Of a stretch of 64,000 nucleotides of DNA, positions 34,008-43,110 are shown one piece after another. This DNA comes from Nibrella viscosa (GTDB taxonomy: Bacteria > Bacteroidota > Bacteroidia > Cytophagales > Spirosomataceae). The position numbers were made by a program, and so were the translations under genes. The stretch covers positions 558,001-622,000 of the forward strand of contig NZ_BAABHB010000002.1 in assembly GCF_039541875.1 (NCBI RefSeq), written 5' to 3'. Numbering within the stretch: position 1 is the first letter of the stretch; each line of letters begins with the position of its first letter. The notes beneath the pieces were generated by a model. That model was not told where the DNA came from. It was given only the letters and a program-made list of their open reading frames with translations, and made no database searches.

Positions 34008-35066
34008 ATGGAACAACACATTTCGTTCATCCGCAAGGCGGCTATTGCTGCCTTTGTTGGTCTGTCTATCGCCTGCCTGTTTCTGCTGGTGGCCTATGCC
34101 GCCAACTTTTTCTTTCTGGTCTTCGGGGGCATTCTGTTCGGCGTTCTGATCAGCGGCCTGACCAGTCTTTTCAGTCGCTTAACCGGGTTGCGGTACAGTC
34201 TGTCTATGGTGGTGGTCTGTCTGCTTATTTTGTTGCTGATTGGCGGAACCGGGTGGTTGCTGGCTCCTAAGATCAGCCGGCAGGTCGACCAGTTATCGGA
34301 AACCCTCCCACAGGCCATCCGGCAAACAGAAGCAAAGCTCGCCCGGTCGGGGTGGGGGCAGCGGTTGTTGCAGGGTTTGCCGAGCCAGCCCAGCCAGCTC
34401 ATGCCGGAGCAAAAAGATGTGCTGTCCAGAGTAACGGGTATTTTTTCGGCTACCCTGGGCACGCTCGTCAACTTCCTGATCGTATTGATTACGGGCTTAT
34501 ATCTGGCATCCAGTCCTACCAATTACAAAGAGGGTTTAGTAGAACTAATCAATCCGCCCTACCGGGAGCGGGTCAGTCAGGTACTGGATAAATGTTATCA
34601 TACCCTGGCCAACTGGTTTATCAGCCGCTCCATCACCATGACTGTCGTTGGAGTGGCTTCGGGGGTCGGTGTGGCGTTATTAGGGATTCCGTTTCCGGTG
34701 GTGCTGGGCATCATTGCCGGGGCAACAAACTTCATTCCTAACTTTGGTCCGTACATTGCCGTGGCCCCGGCCATGTTGCTGGCTTTTGCGCAGGAACCCA
34801 AACTGGCGTTATACGTCTTTCTCCTGTACATGGGTATTCAATCCCTGGAAGGCTACATCCTGACCCCCTTGCTGGATAAAAAGTTTGTGTCTGTTCCGCC
34901 CGCTCTGCTGCTGTTTGGTCAGGTGCTCCTGGGTCTGATGGTGGGCGTGGTCGGGGTGCTCTTTGCCTCACCCTTAATTGCCGTGCTGCGGGTCATTGTC
35001 GGCGAGCTGTATGTGAAGGATGTGCTGGAAAAGCGCCGGACTGCCGCATCGGCTACCGGCCGGTAA
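34008..35066 (+). CDS. AI-2E family permease-like protein
   Basis: The 352-residue protein has seven or eight membrane helices in the AI-2E family order, with an N-terminal pair, a helical extracytoplasmic region (about 75-130), and the C-terminal core motif (GVGVALLGIPFPVVLGIIAGATNFIPNFGPYIAVAPAMLLAF ... GYILTPLLDKKFVSVPPALLLFGQVLLGLMVG). I chose ATG 34008, since the longer frame from 33960 overlaps the preceding gene. The family includes Na+/H+ antiporters and autoinducer-2 exporters; its position in an ion-transport block makes the antiporter view attractive. Confidence 0.85.
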   Translation: MEQHISFIRKAAIAAFVGLSIACLFLLVAYAANFFFLVFGGILFGVLISGLTSLFSRLTGLRYSLSMVVVCLLILLLIGGTGWLLAPKISRQVDQLSETLPQAIRQTEAKLARSGWGQRLLQGLPSQPSQLMPEQKDVLSRVTGIFSATLGTLVNFLIVLITGLYLASSPTNYKEGLVELINPPYRERVSQVLDKCYHTLANWFISRSITMTVVGVASGVGVALLGIPFPVVLGIIAGATNFIPNFGPYIAVAPAMLLAFAQEPKLALYVFLLYMGIQSLEGYILTPLLDKKFVSVPPALLLFGQVLLGLMVGVVGVLFASPLIAVLRVIVGELYVKDVLEKRRTAASATGR

Positions 35067-35216
35067 CAAGCTCTCGGGTTCTCACACAACCGGCAGCCCA
35101 TTAAATAACTTCTGAGCGCTGCTTAAGGCTTCCTTTATCCGGCCGGTGTTTATTAGTGTATGGCATATCGGCAAAATCGCCGGAGCAGCGATGCGTTACC
35201 CTAAAATCGAACGGTT

Positions 35217-35807
35217 ATGGACAGCAAAACACAAGATGAAAACCATGCCCATCATTCTTCCTCCGGCAGCAATCGCAATTCAGCCCCGAACTGGCTGCCT
35301 TACGTACTGGCGGGTGTATTGCTGCTGGGTCTGCTCTACATGATCTACCGGAACTGGCAGCTCAACAAGCAGTGGGATGACGAACGGAAGGCAATGGCGC
35401 AGCAGGTCCGGACCGGGCAGGTTGAGAATGACCGCCACACGCTGACGCTGATGCTTAAATCACTGGCGTGGGCGATGCAGAACGTGATGACCCGTAATCC
35501 GTCGTCGACGTATAATCAGTCTGATATTAACCAGTATTTTAATTCTCTGATCCAGGAAAAGGGTGTCCGTGAATTATTGCTGGTAGGGCCAAACGGAAGC
35601 GTAATCCTGTCGACCAACAAAAAGAATCAGAATGTGCCGGTAACGGATCGCTACCCGGCCACCCTGATTCAACAGCCGGACGCGTATTTCCAGAATGCCG
35701 GTGATACCTACCGCCTGTCGGTACCGATTATGTCGCTGGACAACCGGCTCGGCACGGTCATAATGATCTACAAACCCGTGAATCTGATGCCGCAAAACCA
35801 ACCCTGA
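35217..35807 (+). CDS. Membrane-anchored sensor-like (PDC/dCache-like) protein
   Basis: The 196-residue protein has a polar N terminus with a His/Ser patch (ENHAHHSSSG), one membrane segment (about 26-46, WLPYVLAGVLLLGLLYMIYRNW), a coiled helix, and an extracytoplasmic domain with the sensor-domain features VRELLLVGPNGSVILSTNKKNQNVPVTDRYP and YRLSVPIMSLDNRLGTVIMIYKP. This is the plan of a one-membrane-segment Cache/PDC domain, but no output domain follows. It stands alone behind the AI-2E gene. It may act as a free-standing ligand-binding partner. Confidence 0.6.
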   Translation: MDSKTQDENHAHHSSSGSNRNSAPNWLPYVLAGVLLLGLLYMIYRNWQLNKQWDDERKAMAQQVRTGQVENDRHTLTLMLKSLAWAMQNVMTRNPSSTYNQSDINQYFNSLIQEKGVRELLLVGPNGSVILSTNKKNQNVPVTDRYPATLIQQPDAYFQNAGDTYRLSVPIMSLDNRLGTVIMIYKPVNLMPQNQP

Positions 35808-35852
35808 CGAATCCGCTACAGCGTTGCCGCAGCTTGTGCTGATGCGGTGGGC

Positions 35853-36803
35853 TTAGTCCTCCGGGAGTATCCGGACCGGCATGATAACGAACTCCTGTAT
35901 ACGCCAGTCAAGGCTTTGTATTTCGCTGGCTGCGTTTTCGATCAGGAGGGTCAGGTTCTCCTCCTGATTAGGGACGATGAAACCTTCGCCGAGGTAGATA
36001 TGTCCTTCTTCGCGCAGGCGTATACGAAAGTCCTTAATCCAGGCGAAACCAGCCAGCTTGCTTTTTATGCTGTCCAGCAAAGGGTCTGTTGTCTGATTGT
36101 CTACGGTCTTCGGAATCTCGTCCATCAGGTCAAATATTGCCTGTTTCAGGTTGATATAGCCATCGTGTACAATATCGACGGCGATAACCAGGGCGGCCAC
36201 GGCATCGGCCCACCACCAGCCCATACCGATGCCTAGTATGCCAAAAATTGCGGCAGCGGCTGTCATCCAGTCGGCTTTGTTCATCTTCGCATCGGTATAC
36301 AGGTTCTTTTCGTGGAGTTTTTTGGCCAGCGGCAGCTTCTTTTGGCCTAAAATCATGGCCGGGAAAGTACCCCAGAGCATAGCGGCAATCATCAGGTAAC
36401 CCAGCCAGATCGGATAGCCGAACAATACGACTGTGCCGATGGTGGCATGCTCCGCCTTGACCAGCGTCGTTGCAGAGTCGATCACCAGAAAAGCACCAAT
36501 CGAAAACAACGCCAGCGCACTGCACAGGTACGCAATGCTAACCACCCGATGGTAGCCATAAGGGAAATTCTTATTCGGCGATTTCATGAAAATGCGCGAG
36601 GCAATTAGGAACGAAACGGAAGGGGTAAGGCTCAGCAGGTCCTCAAACCAGGCCGTTTTCATGGCCTGCGAGTTGCCCATGGTCAGGTAAACGGTTATGG
36701 CCGTGGAGATCAGATAGGCAATTGTGATCCACTCCAGCCGCCTGGCCCGCTCAAAGTCGGGCCGGAGCTCCTCCGGAAATTCAAAACGTTTTAGTTGTTT
36801 CAT
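35853..36803 (-). CDS. Cation diffusion facilitator (CDF) family metal transporter
   Basis: The 316-residue protein has about six membrane helices. The Asp/Ser pattern of the CDF metal site is only partly clear (DAKMNKADWMTAAAAIFGILGIGMGWWWADAVAALVIAVDIVHDG, with a D...WWAD-type second helix), followed by the cytoplasmic domain (LRE...EGHIYLGEGFIVPNQEE). CDF proteins export Zn2+, Co2+, Fe2+ or Mn2+ by proton exchange. The start codon overlaps the stop of a half-size binding protein by four bases (ATGA), so the two are coupled. The pairing with a binding protein is not usual for CDF transporters. Confidence 0.85.
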   Translation of the reverse strand: MKQLKRFEFPEELRPDFERARRLEWITIAYLISTAITVYLTMGNSQAMKTAWFEDLLSLTPSVSFLIASRIFMKSPNKNFPYGYHRVVSIAYLCSALALFSIGAFLVIDSATTLVKAEHATIGTVVLFGYPIWLGYLMIAAMLWGTFPAMILGQKKLPLAKKLHEKNLYTDAKMNKADWMTAAAAIFGILGIGMGWWWADAVAALVIAVDIVHDGYINLKQAIFDLMDEIPKTVDNQTTDPLLDSIKSKLAGFAWIKDFRIRLREEGHIYLGEGFIVPNQEENLTLLIENAASEIQSLDWRIQEFVIMPVRILPED

Positions 36804-37273
36804 GGCTGAACCCGCGCGTTGATAGCTTGCTCATGCTCGTGCAGAAACCGCTCCAGACGTACGATAAAGGCATTTTCCCCCTGGATGGCAGCCATGACAT
36901 GTTTCTTTTCGCCTGTTTCGACAAACGGTCGGGTCAGCCCTACTTTCTTCTTCCAGGGATTGTTGTCGGTGATGCCGGCAATGACCAGGTGCAGCTTTTG
37001 CTTTTCCAGGTCTTCAAACAGGTTCTGCTCGGTATCGTTATGCCAGGCAACCTGAGCCTTAAGGGTGGCGGCAAACGCTTTGACGAGGTTGGCCTCTATG
37101 CCGGTTGGTACGCTGTCGGTTTTAATAACCCAGGGCGGGTTCTCCGAGTAGCCAACCCGCAGGGTGCCGCCCGTGGCGGTTTTCAGGGTGTTTCGGGGGT
37201 CTTTCGGATACGTATCGCACCCCCAGGCGGGCAGGCAGAGCACAATCAGAAGAATAACATGCTTCATAGGCAT
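36800..37273 (-). CDS. Half-size SBP_bac_3-type substrate-binding lipoprotein
   Basis: The 157-residue protein is a lipoprotein (LPAWGC, C19) with the first lobe of a family 3 solute-binding protein (TLRVGYSENPPWVIKTDSVPTGIEANLVKAFAATL ... HLVIAGITDNNPWKKKVGLTRPF). The second lobe, about 100 residues in normal members, is missing. The sequence passes straight to the C-terminal end (KKHVMAAIQGENAFIVRLERFLHEH). It may start at ATG 37267. It is coupled on both sides: it begins one base into the end of the HMA gene and overlaps the CDF gene by four bases. No ABC transporter genes are present here. Confidence 0.72.
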   Translation of the reverse strand: MPMKHVILLIVLCLPAWGCDTYPKDPRNTLKTATGGTLRVGYSENPPWVIKTDSVPTGIEANLVKAFAATLKAQVAWHNDTEQNLFEDLEKQKLHLVIAGITDNNPWKKKVGLTRPFVETGEKKHVMAAIQGENAFIVRLERFLHEHEQAINARVQP

Positions 37274-37512
37274 TACAGCTCCCCGCCCCCGATACCGACT
37301 ACCCGCACCATTTCGGCATTATAGCCGGCCTCTTTTACCAGATTTTCAACACGCTGGGGATCCACGTCTTCGCCCGAAACGCTCAGGATTTTATCGGGGC
37401 TGTCGGTGTCGACGTTCCATTTGGAAATGCTTTTTTCTCCGTCTAAAAACGGCCTAACCGTGGCTACGCAGCCGCCACATTTAATATTGGTTTTGAATTT
37501 CAGGACTTTCAT
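37273..37512 (-). CDS. HMA-domain metallochaperone
   Basis: The 79-residue protein is one heavy-metal-associated domain with CGGC (TNIKCGGCVATVRPFLD) and the usual beta-alpha-beta-beta-alpha-beta order. I prefer ATG 37512 (MKVLKFKTNIKCGG) over the upstream start at 37536. The domain binds soft metal ions such as Cu+ or Zn2+. Its stop codon shares one base with the start of the half-size binding protein, so the three genes (HMA, binding protein, CDF) are one translationally coupled unit. Confidence 0.85.
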   Translation of the reverse strand: MKVLKFKTNIKCGGCVATVRPFLDGEKSISKWNVDTDSPDKILSVSGEDVDPQRVENLVKEAGYNAEMVRVVGIGGGEL

Positions 37513-37665
37513 AGCTACAGGAAAATTAATGGTCACTAAACAGGACCTGGCATAGTAAAAAACCGGAGAACCCCGCCTGGGTGTCTGTGAGGTAAACAGG
37601 AAAGCACCGGTAATGTTTGGCTTCAGCCACGCTTGGCTTTAAACGACTCCGGCAGACAGAACTAG

Positions 37666-37872
37666 CTACTGTTGCTGAAGGGTAGGATCCATCATAGCCA
37701 CGACCCGGCCCGACCAGGTGAAATCGTGCGTACCGGACCGGTGAAGGAGGCATAATACGCCCTGAATCTGCTCTTCCGGATCAGTTCCTGAGTGCTGCGA
37801 AAGAGCATCATGTGGTGGCATCGGTATAGCCTTTTTTCGCAGAAAACAGTACAGAAACCAATTGAACAACAC
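37666..37872 (-). CDS. Possible small protein of unknown function
   Basis: A frame of at most 68 residues (alternative starts near 37820) encodes a polar peptide (TDPEEQIQGVLCLLHRSGTHDFTWSGRVVAMMDPTLQQ). I recognise no family, and competing frames exist over the same bases. It is downstream of the SPW-VKOR gene on the same strand. The rest of 37513-37891 holds nothing I can identify. Confidence 0.3.
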   Translation of the reverse strand: MLFNWFLYCFLRKKAIPMPPHDALSQHSGTDPEEQIQGVLCLLHRSGTHDFTWSGRVVAMMDPTLQQQ

Positions 37873-37891
37873 CCAGGTTGGGCCGCGTCAG

Positions 37892-39409
37892 TCATCGTAC
37901 GTATTCATCCCAGCCGCCGTACGTCTCGGTTTTGGGGCCACGCGGCAGCGCCAGCAGCGCTACCAGCACGCCGGATACCAGGCTGCTGATAGACAGAAAG
38001 GCGGTTGTGTTGCCGGTAAACCAGATGCTCACGGCTACGGCCAGCCCCAGGAGTATATTCAGGTACCGCCCGATGCGCAGGACCTCACCCATGCAGACGA
38101 CCGATACCACCACGATCAGGGCACCACCCAGGTGATTGACGCCGGCCGCCGGGGTCTGAATGGCTACCCCAAATACGGCGGGTGAAAACACCAGCCAGAT
38201 ACCCAGCAGCATCGACAGCACCAGCGTCCACGGAAAACTCATGCCCCAGATCGAGGCCCGGAAGATATGGCCCTGCTCCTGCGGAAACTTCATCAGGTCG
38301 GGGGTTCGCTGGTCCATATCGCCATCCTCCATCCCGCCCCCTTTCCAGAACACCTTCCAGAAGGATTCGCCTTTACGCACCTGCTTTTTCATGTACTGCA
38401 CCATAGCTATGACCTCATCCACCTCCAGCGGAATCATGGGCAGCATAATGGCCGCAGCCAGCAGGCAAAACGTACACCAGTAGCCAACGGCCAGGGGCTG
38501 CGAGATCACCAGAAAGATATGCACCAGCCCCAGCGGAATCACCAGAATGCCGAAGAAGGTAACCATCCAGGGCATGGTGCGCCAGCGGGCGGGGCTACCC
38601 ATGAAGCCCATCAGGAACTCAAAGGTGTAGGCTAGCGACCCCAGCCCGGCATCGGAAACCGGCAGGGAGTGCGACATGGCCGAGTTCAGTACGCGCCGGG
38701 TGCTTTCGCCGAAGAACGGGTCCCAGATGGTATCGATATAGCCGAGCTGAAACGCAGCCAGGTACCGCGATACCAGCCAGCCCATCAGGCCCGTTACGAT
38801 CATGATCCACCGCTGTGGCCAGCTCGACGGGTTATAACTCCAGCCGGGGGGCGTGTCGGGACCCATTTCCATGTATATGATCATGTTGGGCATGCCCGGA
38901 ATCAGGATAGTCAGGGCAACTACCAGGGCACCGACCAGCGTATCATTCAGGTAAGCCACCGCCGTGGGCGACCAGAACAGGAGCGGGGCAATGCTCAGCC
39001 AGACTCCTACAAAGCAGCAGATCCAAAGGCTGATGGGCCGGTTGGGCGTCAGCGATCGGTAGCCGAAAATGACCAGCAATGCCCCGCTGATGATGTCGCT
39101 CCATTTCATGGCCAAAATGCGACTGTCCAGCGACAGCCAGACCGAGCGGCCTCCGCTGGGCACCACCGGGTTTTTGCCGTAATCGAACGTCAGGGGCGAC
39201 AGGATGACCCAGACGCCCAGAATAACCACCAGCCAGTAAATCCAGAGCGTCTGATTATGGTGCATCTGGAGCATCTCCTTGCGCTGCTCCGGCGTCATTT
39301 TGTGCTGTTGATCGTTATGCTGGTCGTGCCCGGCCGGATGGCCGTCTTCCTGCTGATGCTCATGCATCATGGGCCGGGTCACTCCGCGCTTTCCCATTTT
39401 CGTGTCCAT
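37892..39409 (-). CDS. SPW repeat - VKOR-like - SPW repeat membrane protein
   Basis: The 505-residue protein starts with a His/Met-rich region (MMHEHQQEDGHPAGHDQHNDQQHKM), then has an SPW-type four-helix unit (GVWVILSPLTFDYG ... GVWLSIAPLLFWSPTAVAYLNDTLVGALVV), a middle part with a vitamin-K-epoxide-reductase-like helix bearing C312-TF-C315 (VGYWCTFCLLAAAI), and a second SPW unit near the C terminus (GIWLVFSPAVFG ... GGALIVVVSVVCMGEVLR). VKOR proteins move electrons to make disulfides. A redox or envelope-stress role with a metal-binding tail is plausible. It stands between the metallochaperone unit and a HAD gene. Confidence 0.78.
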   Translation of the reverse strand: MDTKMGKRGVTRPMMHEHQQEDGHPAGHDQHNDQQHKMTPEQRKEMLQMHHNQTLWIYWLVVILGVWVILSPLTFDYGKNPVVPSGGRSVWLSLDSRILAMKWSDIISGALLVIFGYRSLTPNRPISLWICCFVGVWLSIAPLLFWSPTAVAYLNDTLVGALVVALTILIPGMPNMIIYMEMGPDTPPGWSYNPSSWPQRWIMIVTGLMGWLVSRYLAAFQLGYIDTIWDPFFGESTRRVLNSAMSHSLPVSDAGLGSLAYTFEFLMGFMGSPARWRTMPWMVTFFGILVIPLGLVHIFLVISQPLAVGYWCTFCLLAAAIMLPMIPLEVDEVIAMVQYMKKQVRKGESFWKVFWKGGGMEDGDMDQRTPDLMKFPQEQGHIFRASIWGMSFPWTLVLSMLLGIWLVFSPAVFGVAIQTPAAGVNHLGGALIVVVSVVCMGEVLRIGRYLNILLGLAVAVSIWFTGNTTAFLSISSLVSGVLVALLALPRGPKTETYGGWDEYVR

Positions 39410-39561
39410 GCCAGTCTGGCCTTTTAGTAACAGTTCAGGCTCGGATCAGCAGGCTGCGGGTGTTTTAGTATAGTAACCCCATTGGCTCTGATCCTGTCTT
39501 CTTTAGAAACTCTTTTAAAACAGGTTGGTTTAGAAGGCATTGCCATCAAACGCGCTGGAGT

Positions 39562-40299
39562 ATGAGTTCATTTTACGCCAATCCCACCGATCTGCCCAAG
39601 GGGCTGGATATTTCCCGGCTTAAAGTTATTCTGTTTGATGTGAACGAGACGCTGCTGGATCTGAGCGAGGTCGAGCAGGCTTTTGGGCGGGCGTTTGAGC
39701 AGCCTTTTGCGTTCCGGCACTGGTTTTCGCAACTGCTGCACTACTCACTGGTCGACACCATCACGGAGAACTTCCATGACTTCCGGCAGATTGGCGAAGC
39801 CGCCATGGCCATGACCAGCCAGTTTTTCGACAAGGCGGTGTCGCCCGAGCAGCGGCAGCAGTTGTTAAACACCTTTGGGCAACTACCGCCCCATCCCGAT
39901 TGTAAGGAAGGACTGAAGCGGCTGAAAGCCGGCGGATTCCGGTTGGCGGCCCTCACCAACTCACCCGCCCAGACCCTGCATAAACAGATGGCGCAATCCG
40001 GCCTGGACGTTTTCTTTGACGCCATGTTGAGTGTAGAGGCCACCCAGCGTTACAAGCCGCACCCGGCCCCGTACCAGCTGGCGCTGGCTCACCTGGAGGT
40101 ACAGCCCAACGAAGCCTTAATGGTCACCGCTCACGGCTGGGATATTGCCGGTGCGAGCCATGCCGGGCTGTATACGGCTTTTCTGGCCCGGAAAGGGCAG
40201 GCCCTGTACCCGTTAACGGCCGCTCCCGCCCTGACCGGATCAACACTCGTGGACCTGGCCGGCCAACTGGAGGCTAAACAGCGCGGTGAGGCTGGGTAA
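39562..40299 (+). CDS. HAD superfamily hydrolase (haloacid dehalogenase type II-like)
   Basis: The 245-residue protein has nucleophile D26 in ILFDVNETLLD, motif II Thr/Ser and Asn (RLAALTNSPAQTLHKQM), Lys (RYKPHPAPYQLAL), and motif IV (MVTAHGWDIAGASHAGLYTAFLAR). The cap region and the HGWDIAGA segment fit 2-haloacid dehalogenases. The natural substrate may be a phosphate ester or a haloacid. It stands alone, and the genes at both sides are on the other strand. Confidence 0.88.
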   Translation: MSSFYANPTDLPKGLDISRLKVILFDVNETLLDLSEVEQAFGRAFEQPFAFRHWFSQLLHYSLVDTITENFHDFRQIGEAAMAMTSQFFDKAVSPEQRQQLLNTFGQLPPHPDCKEGLKRLKAGGFRLAALTNSPAQTLHKQMAQSGLDVFFDAMLSVEATQRYKPHPAPYQLALAHLEVQPNEALMVTAHGWDIAGASHAGLYTAFLARKGQALYPLTAAPALTGSTLVDLAGQLEAKQRGEAG

Positions 40300-40455
40300 C
40301 TGGTTGAATAGTTAATTGGTTGAGGCCGTAGATGTCCTGCCAAAACCAGCCGTCGTGGGCCAGCAGGCGGGACATGATCCGGCGGGTGTGCTGCACCTCG
40401 TCCGGTAGCGGCAGGCCCAGCCGCGGTTCATTAATTAAATAAACCGGGTTTATGG
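40300..40455 (-). pseudogene. Possible C-terminal fragment of a lost gene
   Basis: On the minus strand the bases from about 40450 down into the HAD gene keep one open frame that reads like a protein end (LGLPLPDEVQHTRRIM, then SRLLAHDGWFWQDIYGLNQL). It has no start codon, since a stop lies just upstream, and I cannot name the family. It is probably a leftover of a gene removed before the copper ATPase arrived. Confidence 0.35.
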
Positions 40456-40486
40456 TCTACTTATTCCTGGTGCCGGCCGGATCGGC

Positions 40487-42976
40487 TTACCGATGGGTAT
40501 TCTCAGAAGCCTTCAGGCTGCCCTTCAGGCGTTGGGCATTAATGGCAACGATAACCGTACTGGCACTCATCAGAACCGCCCCGATGGCCGGACTCAGGAC
40601 AAAGTTGGGATACAGCACCCCGGCCGCCAGCGGAATGGCAATGACGTTGTAGCCTGTAGCCCAGAGCAGATTCTGGATCATCTTGCGGTAGGTGGCCTTG
40701 CCAAACTCCACCAGGTTGGTAATATCGGTGGGCTTGCTGTTGACCAGAATGATGTCGGCGGTTTCGGCGGCAACGTCGGTGCCGGAGCCGACCGCAATAC
40801 CTACGTTGGCCTGCGCCAGGGCGGGCGCATCGTTTACGCCATCGCCGGTCATGGCCACAAACGCACCTTGCTTTTGTAAATCCTTTACCACGTTTACCTT
40901 CTGCTCGGGCAGCACTTCGGCGTAGACGCCGTCCAGGCCCAATTCGCTGGCTACCGCATCGGCTACTTTCCGGTTATCTCCCGTAGCCATATAGACCTTG
41001 ATACCTGCTTCCTGCAATCGCCGGACGGCATCTTTGGAGTCTTCCCGGATTTTATCGGCCAGTGCCACGTAGCCTGCCAACTGTCCATCAACCAGCACAA
41101 ATACCACCGTTTCGGCACCGCTGCCGTAGGCATCCTGCGGCTGCTCAATCCCGTTTTCTTTCAGATAGCCGGGGCTGACGACCAGCACCTGCTTCCCATC
41201 AATAGTAGCCGAAACACCTTTACCGGTAATCGACTGGAAGTTGCTGATGGCCGGCAGATCCAGTTTGCGCTTTTTAGCTTTCCGGACAATACCCTGTGCA
41301 ATGGGGTGCTGCGACTGCTGCTCCAGAGCGGCCACCATCCGCAGAAAAGCGGCTTCATCGGCACCACCGGTCAATACCTTCACGCGGGTAACCCCAAATT
41401 CGCCTTCGGTCAGGGTACCGGTTTTGTCGAACACCATGGCGGTAATCTTGCGGGCTTCCTCAAAGGCGGTGCGGTTGCGGATGAGTAAGCCTTTTTGCGC
41501 GGAGATAGCGGTAGAAATGGCTACGACCAGCGGAATGGCTACACCCAGGGCGTGCGGACAGGAGGTTACCATCACGGTGACCATCCGCTCTACCGCAAAC
41601 GATACCTCTTTACCACCCCAAAGCCAGGCGATGAGCGTAATCAGACCAACGGATAAGGAGAGTATAGTCAGCCAGCCCGCAGCCCGGTCGGCCAGCGCCT
41701 GGGTCTGCGATTTAGCGTTCTGGGCTTCGGCCACCATGTTCACCACCTTGTTCAGGTAGCTGTCTTCGCCCTTATGCGTCACCCGGATGGTGAGGGAGCC
41801 TTCGCCGTTGACCGCGCCGGCTATTACGGAGTCGGTGGCCCCTTTCTGTACCGGCACACTTTCGCCGGTCAGCATACTTTCGTTGACGGAGCTTTCACCG
41901 TCTACTACGTTCCCGTCGGTTGGAATGCGCTCGCCCGGCCGCACCAGCACCAGATCGCCGGGGTGCAGGGTGTCGACTTTCACATCGGTGATGGTGCTGC
42001 CCTGCACTTTATGGGCGTCGGCGGGCAGCATTTGCACAATCAGTTCGAGGGAGCGGGAGGCTCCGGCTACGGATTTCATTTCCAGGTAGTGCCCAATCAG
42101 CATAATGTCGATCAGCGTGGCCAGTTCCCAGAAGAAATCCATTCCCTGTAGCCAGCCGACCGATACCGCTACGCTATAGACGTAAGCAGCCGTAACGGCA
42201 ACCGCCACCAGCGTCATCATGCCCATCTGCCGGGTGCGTAATTCACCAACCATACCGGTCAGAAATGGCCAGCCACCATAGACGTAAATGACGCTTGCCA
42301 GAACCACTACAATAGGTTCCCGGTACGGAAAATCCAGATGATACCCGACCAGGTCCTGAAACATCATGGACAACGCAATCACCGGTACCGACAGCACCAG
42401 ACATACCCGGAACCGGCGCAGGAAATCGGCAATCATCGCCCCGTGGTCATGGACGCCGTGGCTGCCGTGCCCGGCATGGCTGTGGTCCATTGTGGTGTGG
42501 TCCATCTGACCATGCGCTGCACCGCCATGGTGTTGAGTGTGGTCCATAATGCCACTGTGACTGTTGTGTCCGATATGCTGCTGCGCCGGCTGCTCGGCAG
42601 GTGGTTCTTTGGTTTCTTCCTGTACAATCTCCTTTTCCGGCGTACCGTGGGTATAATGGTGAGCATGAGCAGTGTGTCCGTTACCGGCAGGAATCGTAGG
42701 CCCGGCATGATGGTGGTGCCCGCTGTGGGTATGGTGGCCGGGATTGGTATGGTCAGCCTGCTGCGCTTCCATGACATGAAAAGGGCCAACCGTGGAGACT
42801 ACCCGCTGTACATCATCAATGGATGGGTACTCATCTACGGTAATGGTAGCCTGTGGAGGCTCCACGGTGACTTTCGCATCTACAACAGTTGCCTGTGCCA
42901 GCAAAGCCTGTTTAATCTTCTGGGCTTGTTCTGCCGTCTGGAGGCCGTGCAGTATATACTGATGTTGGTGTCTCAT
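40487..42976 (-). CDS. copB: Copper-type P1B ATPase with CPH motif and long His-rich N terminus
   Basis: The 829-residue pump has a degenerate HMA-like domain (about 1-70) without any CxxC, a very His-rich linker to about residue 190 (many HxxH and HxH groups with Met), then the ATPase: metal site C473-P474-H475, D517 in DKTGTLT, SQHPIA and GDGVNDAP. CPH marks P1B-3 (CopB-like) pumps, which export Cu2+ or Cu+. I chose ATG 42976; longer starts would run into the control region of the divergent ArsR gene. The two divergent genes share 207 bases and are probably controlled together. Confidence 0.88.
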   Translation of the reverse strand: MRHQHQYILHGLQTAEQAQKIKQALLAQATVVDAKVTVEPPQATITVDEYPSIDDVQRVVSTVGPFHVMEAQQADHTNPGHHTHSGHHHHAGPTIPAGNGHTAHAHHYTHGTPEKEIVQEETKEPPAEQPAQQHIGHNSHSGIMDHTQHHGGAAHGQMDHTTMDHSHAGHGSHGVHDHGAMIADFLRRFRVCLVLSVPVIALSMMFQDLVGYHLDFPYREPIVVVLASVIYVYGGWPFLTGMVGELRTRQMGMMTLVAVAVTAAYVYSVAVSVGWLQGMDFFWELATLIDIMLIGHYLEMKSVAGASRSLELIVQMLPADAHKVQGSTITDVKVDTLHPGDLVLVRPGERIPTDGNVVDGESSVNESMLTGESVPVQKGATDSVIAGAVNGEGSLTIRVTHKGEDSYLNKVVNMVAEAQNAKSQTQALADRAAGWLTILSLSVGLITLIAWLWGGKEVSFAVERMVTVMVTSCPHALGVAIPLVVAISTAISAQKGLLIRNRTAFEEARKITAMVFDKTGTLTEGEFGVTRVKVLTGGADEAAFLRMVAALEQQSQHPIAQGIVRKAKKRKLDLPAISNFQSITGKGVSATIDGKQVLVVSPGYLKENGIEQPQDAYGSGAETVVFVLVDGQLAGYVALADKIREDSKDAVRRLQEAGIKVYMATGDNRKVADAVASELGLDGVYAEVLPEQKVNVVKDLQKQGAFVAMTGDGVNDAPALAQANVGIAVGSGTDVAAETADIILVNSKPTDITNLVEFGKATYRKMIQNLLWATGYNVIAIPLAAGVLYPNFVLSPAIGAVLMSASTVIVAINAQRLKGSLKASENTHR

Positions 42977-43110
42977 ATCGGGTTGAAGCTTTGGGGTAGT
43001 GTGTTGGCAAAGTAACCGCTTGTTCACCAGGAACGAGTTACACAATTCGGCTTCAGGTTTGTAAGATTTTGGCACTACACACCAAACCCGAATCAAAAAA
43101 AGATGTTGTA

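Noticed and set aside
38669..39427. 252-codon plus-strand frame opposite the SPW-VKOR gene
   Set aside because: Composition is that of an antisense shadow (many Arg, Gly, Gln, His), with no domain.
39503..39535. TTAGAA, TTAAAA and TTAGAA before the HAD gene
   Set aside because: Spacings are 12 and 15 bases, not the 11-base step of the other arrays.
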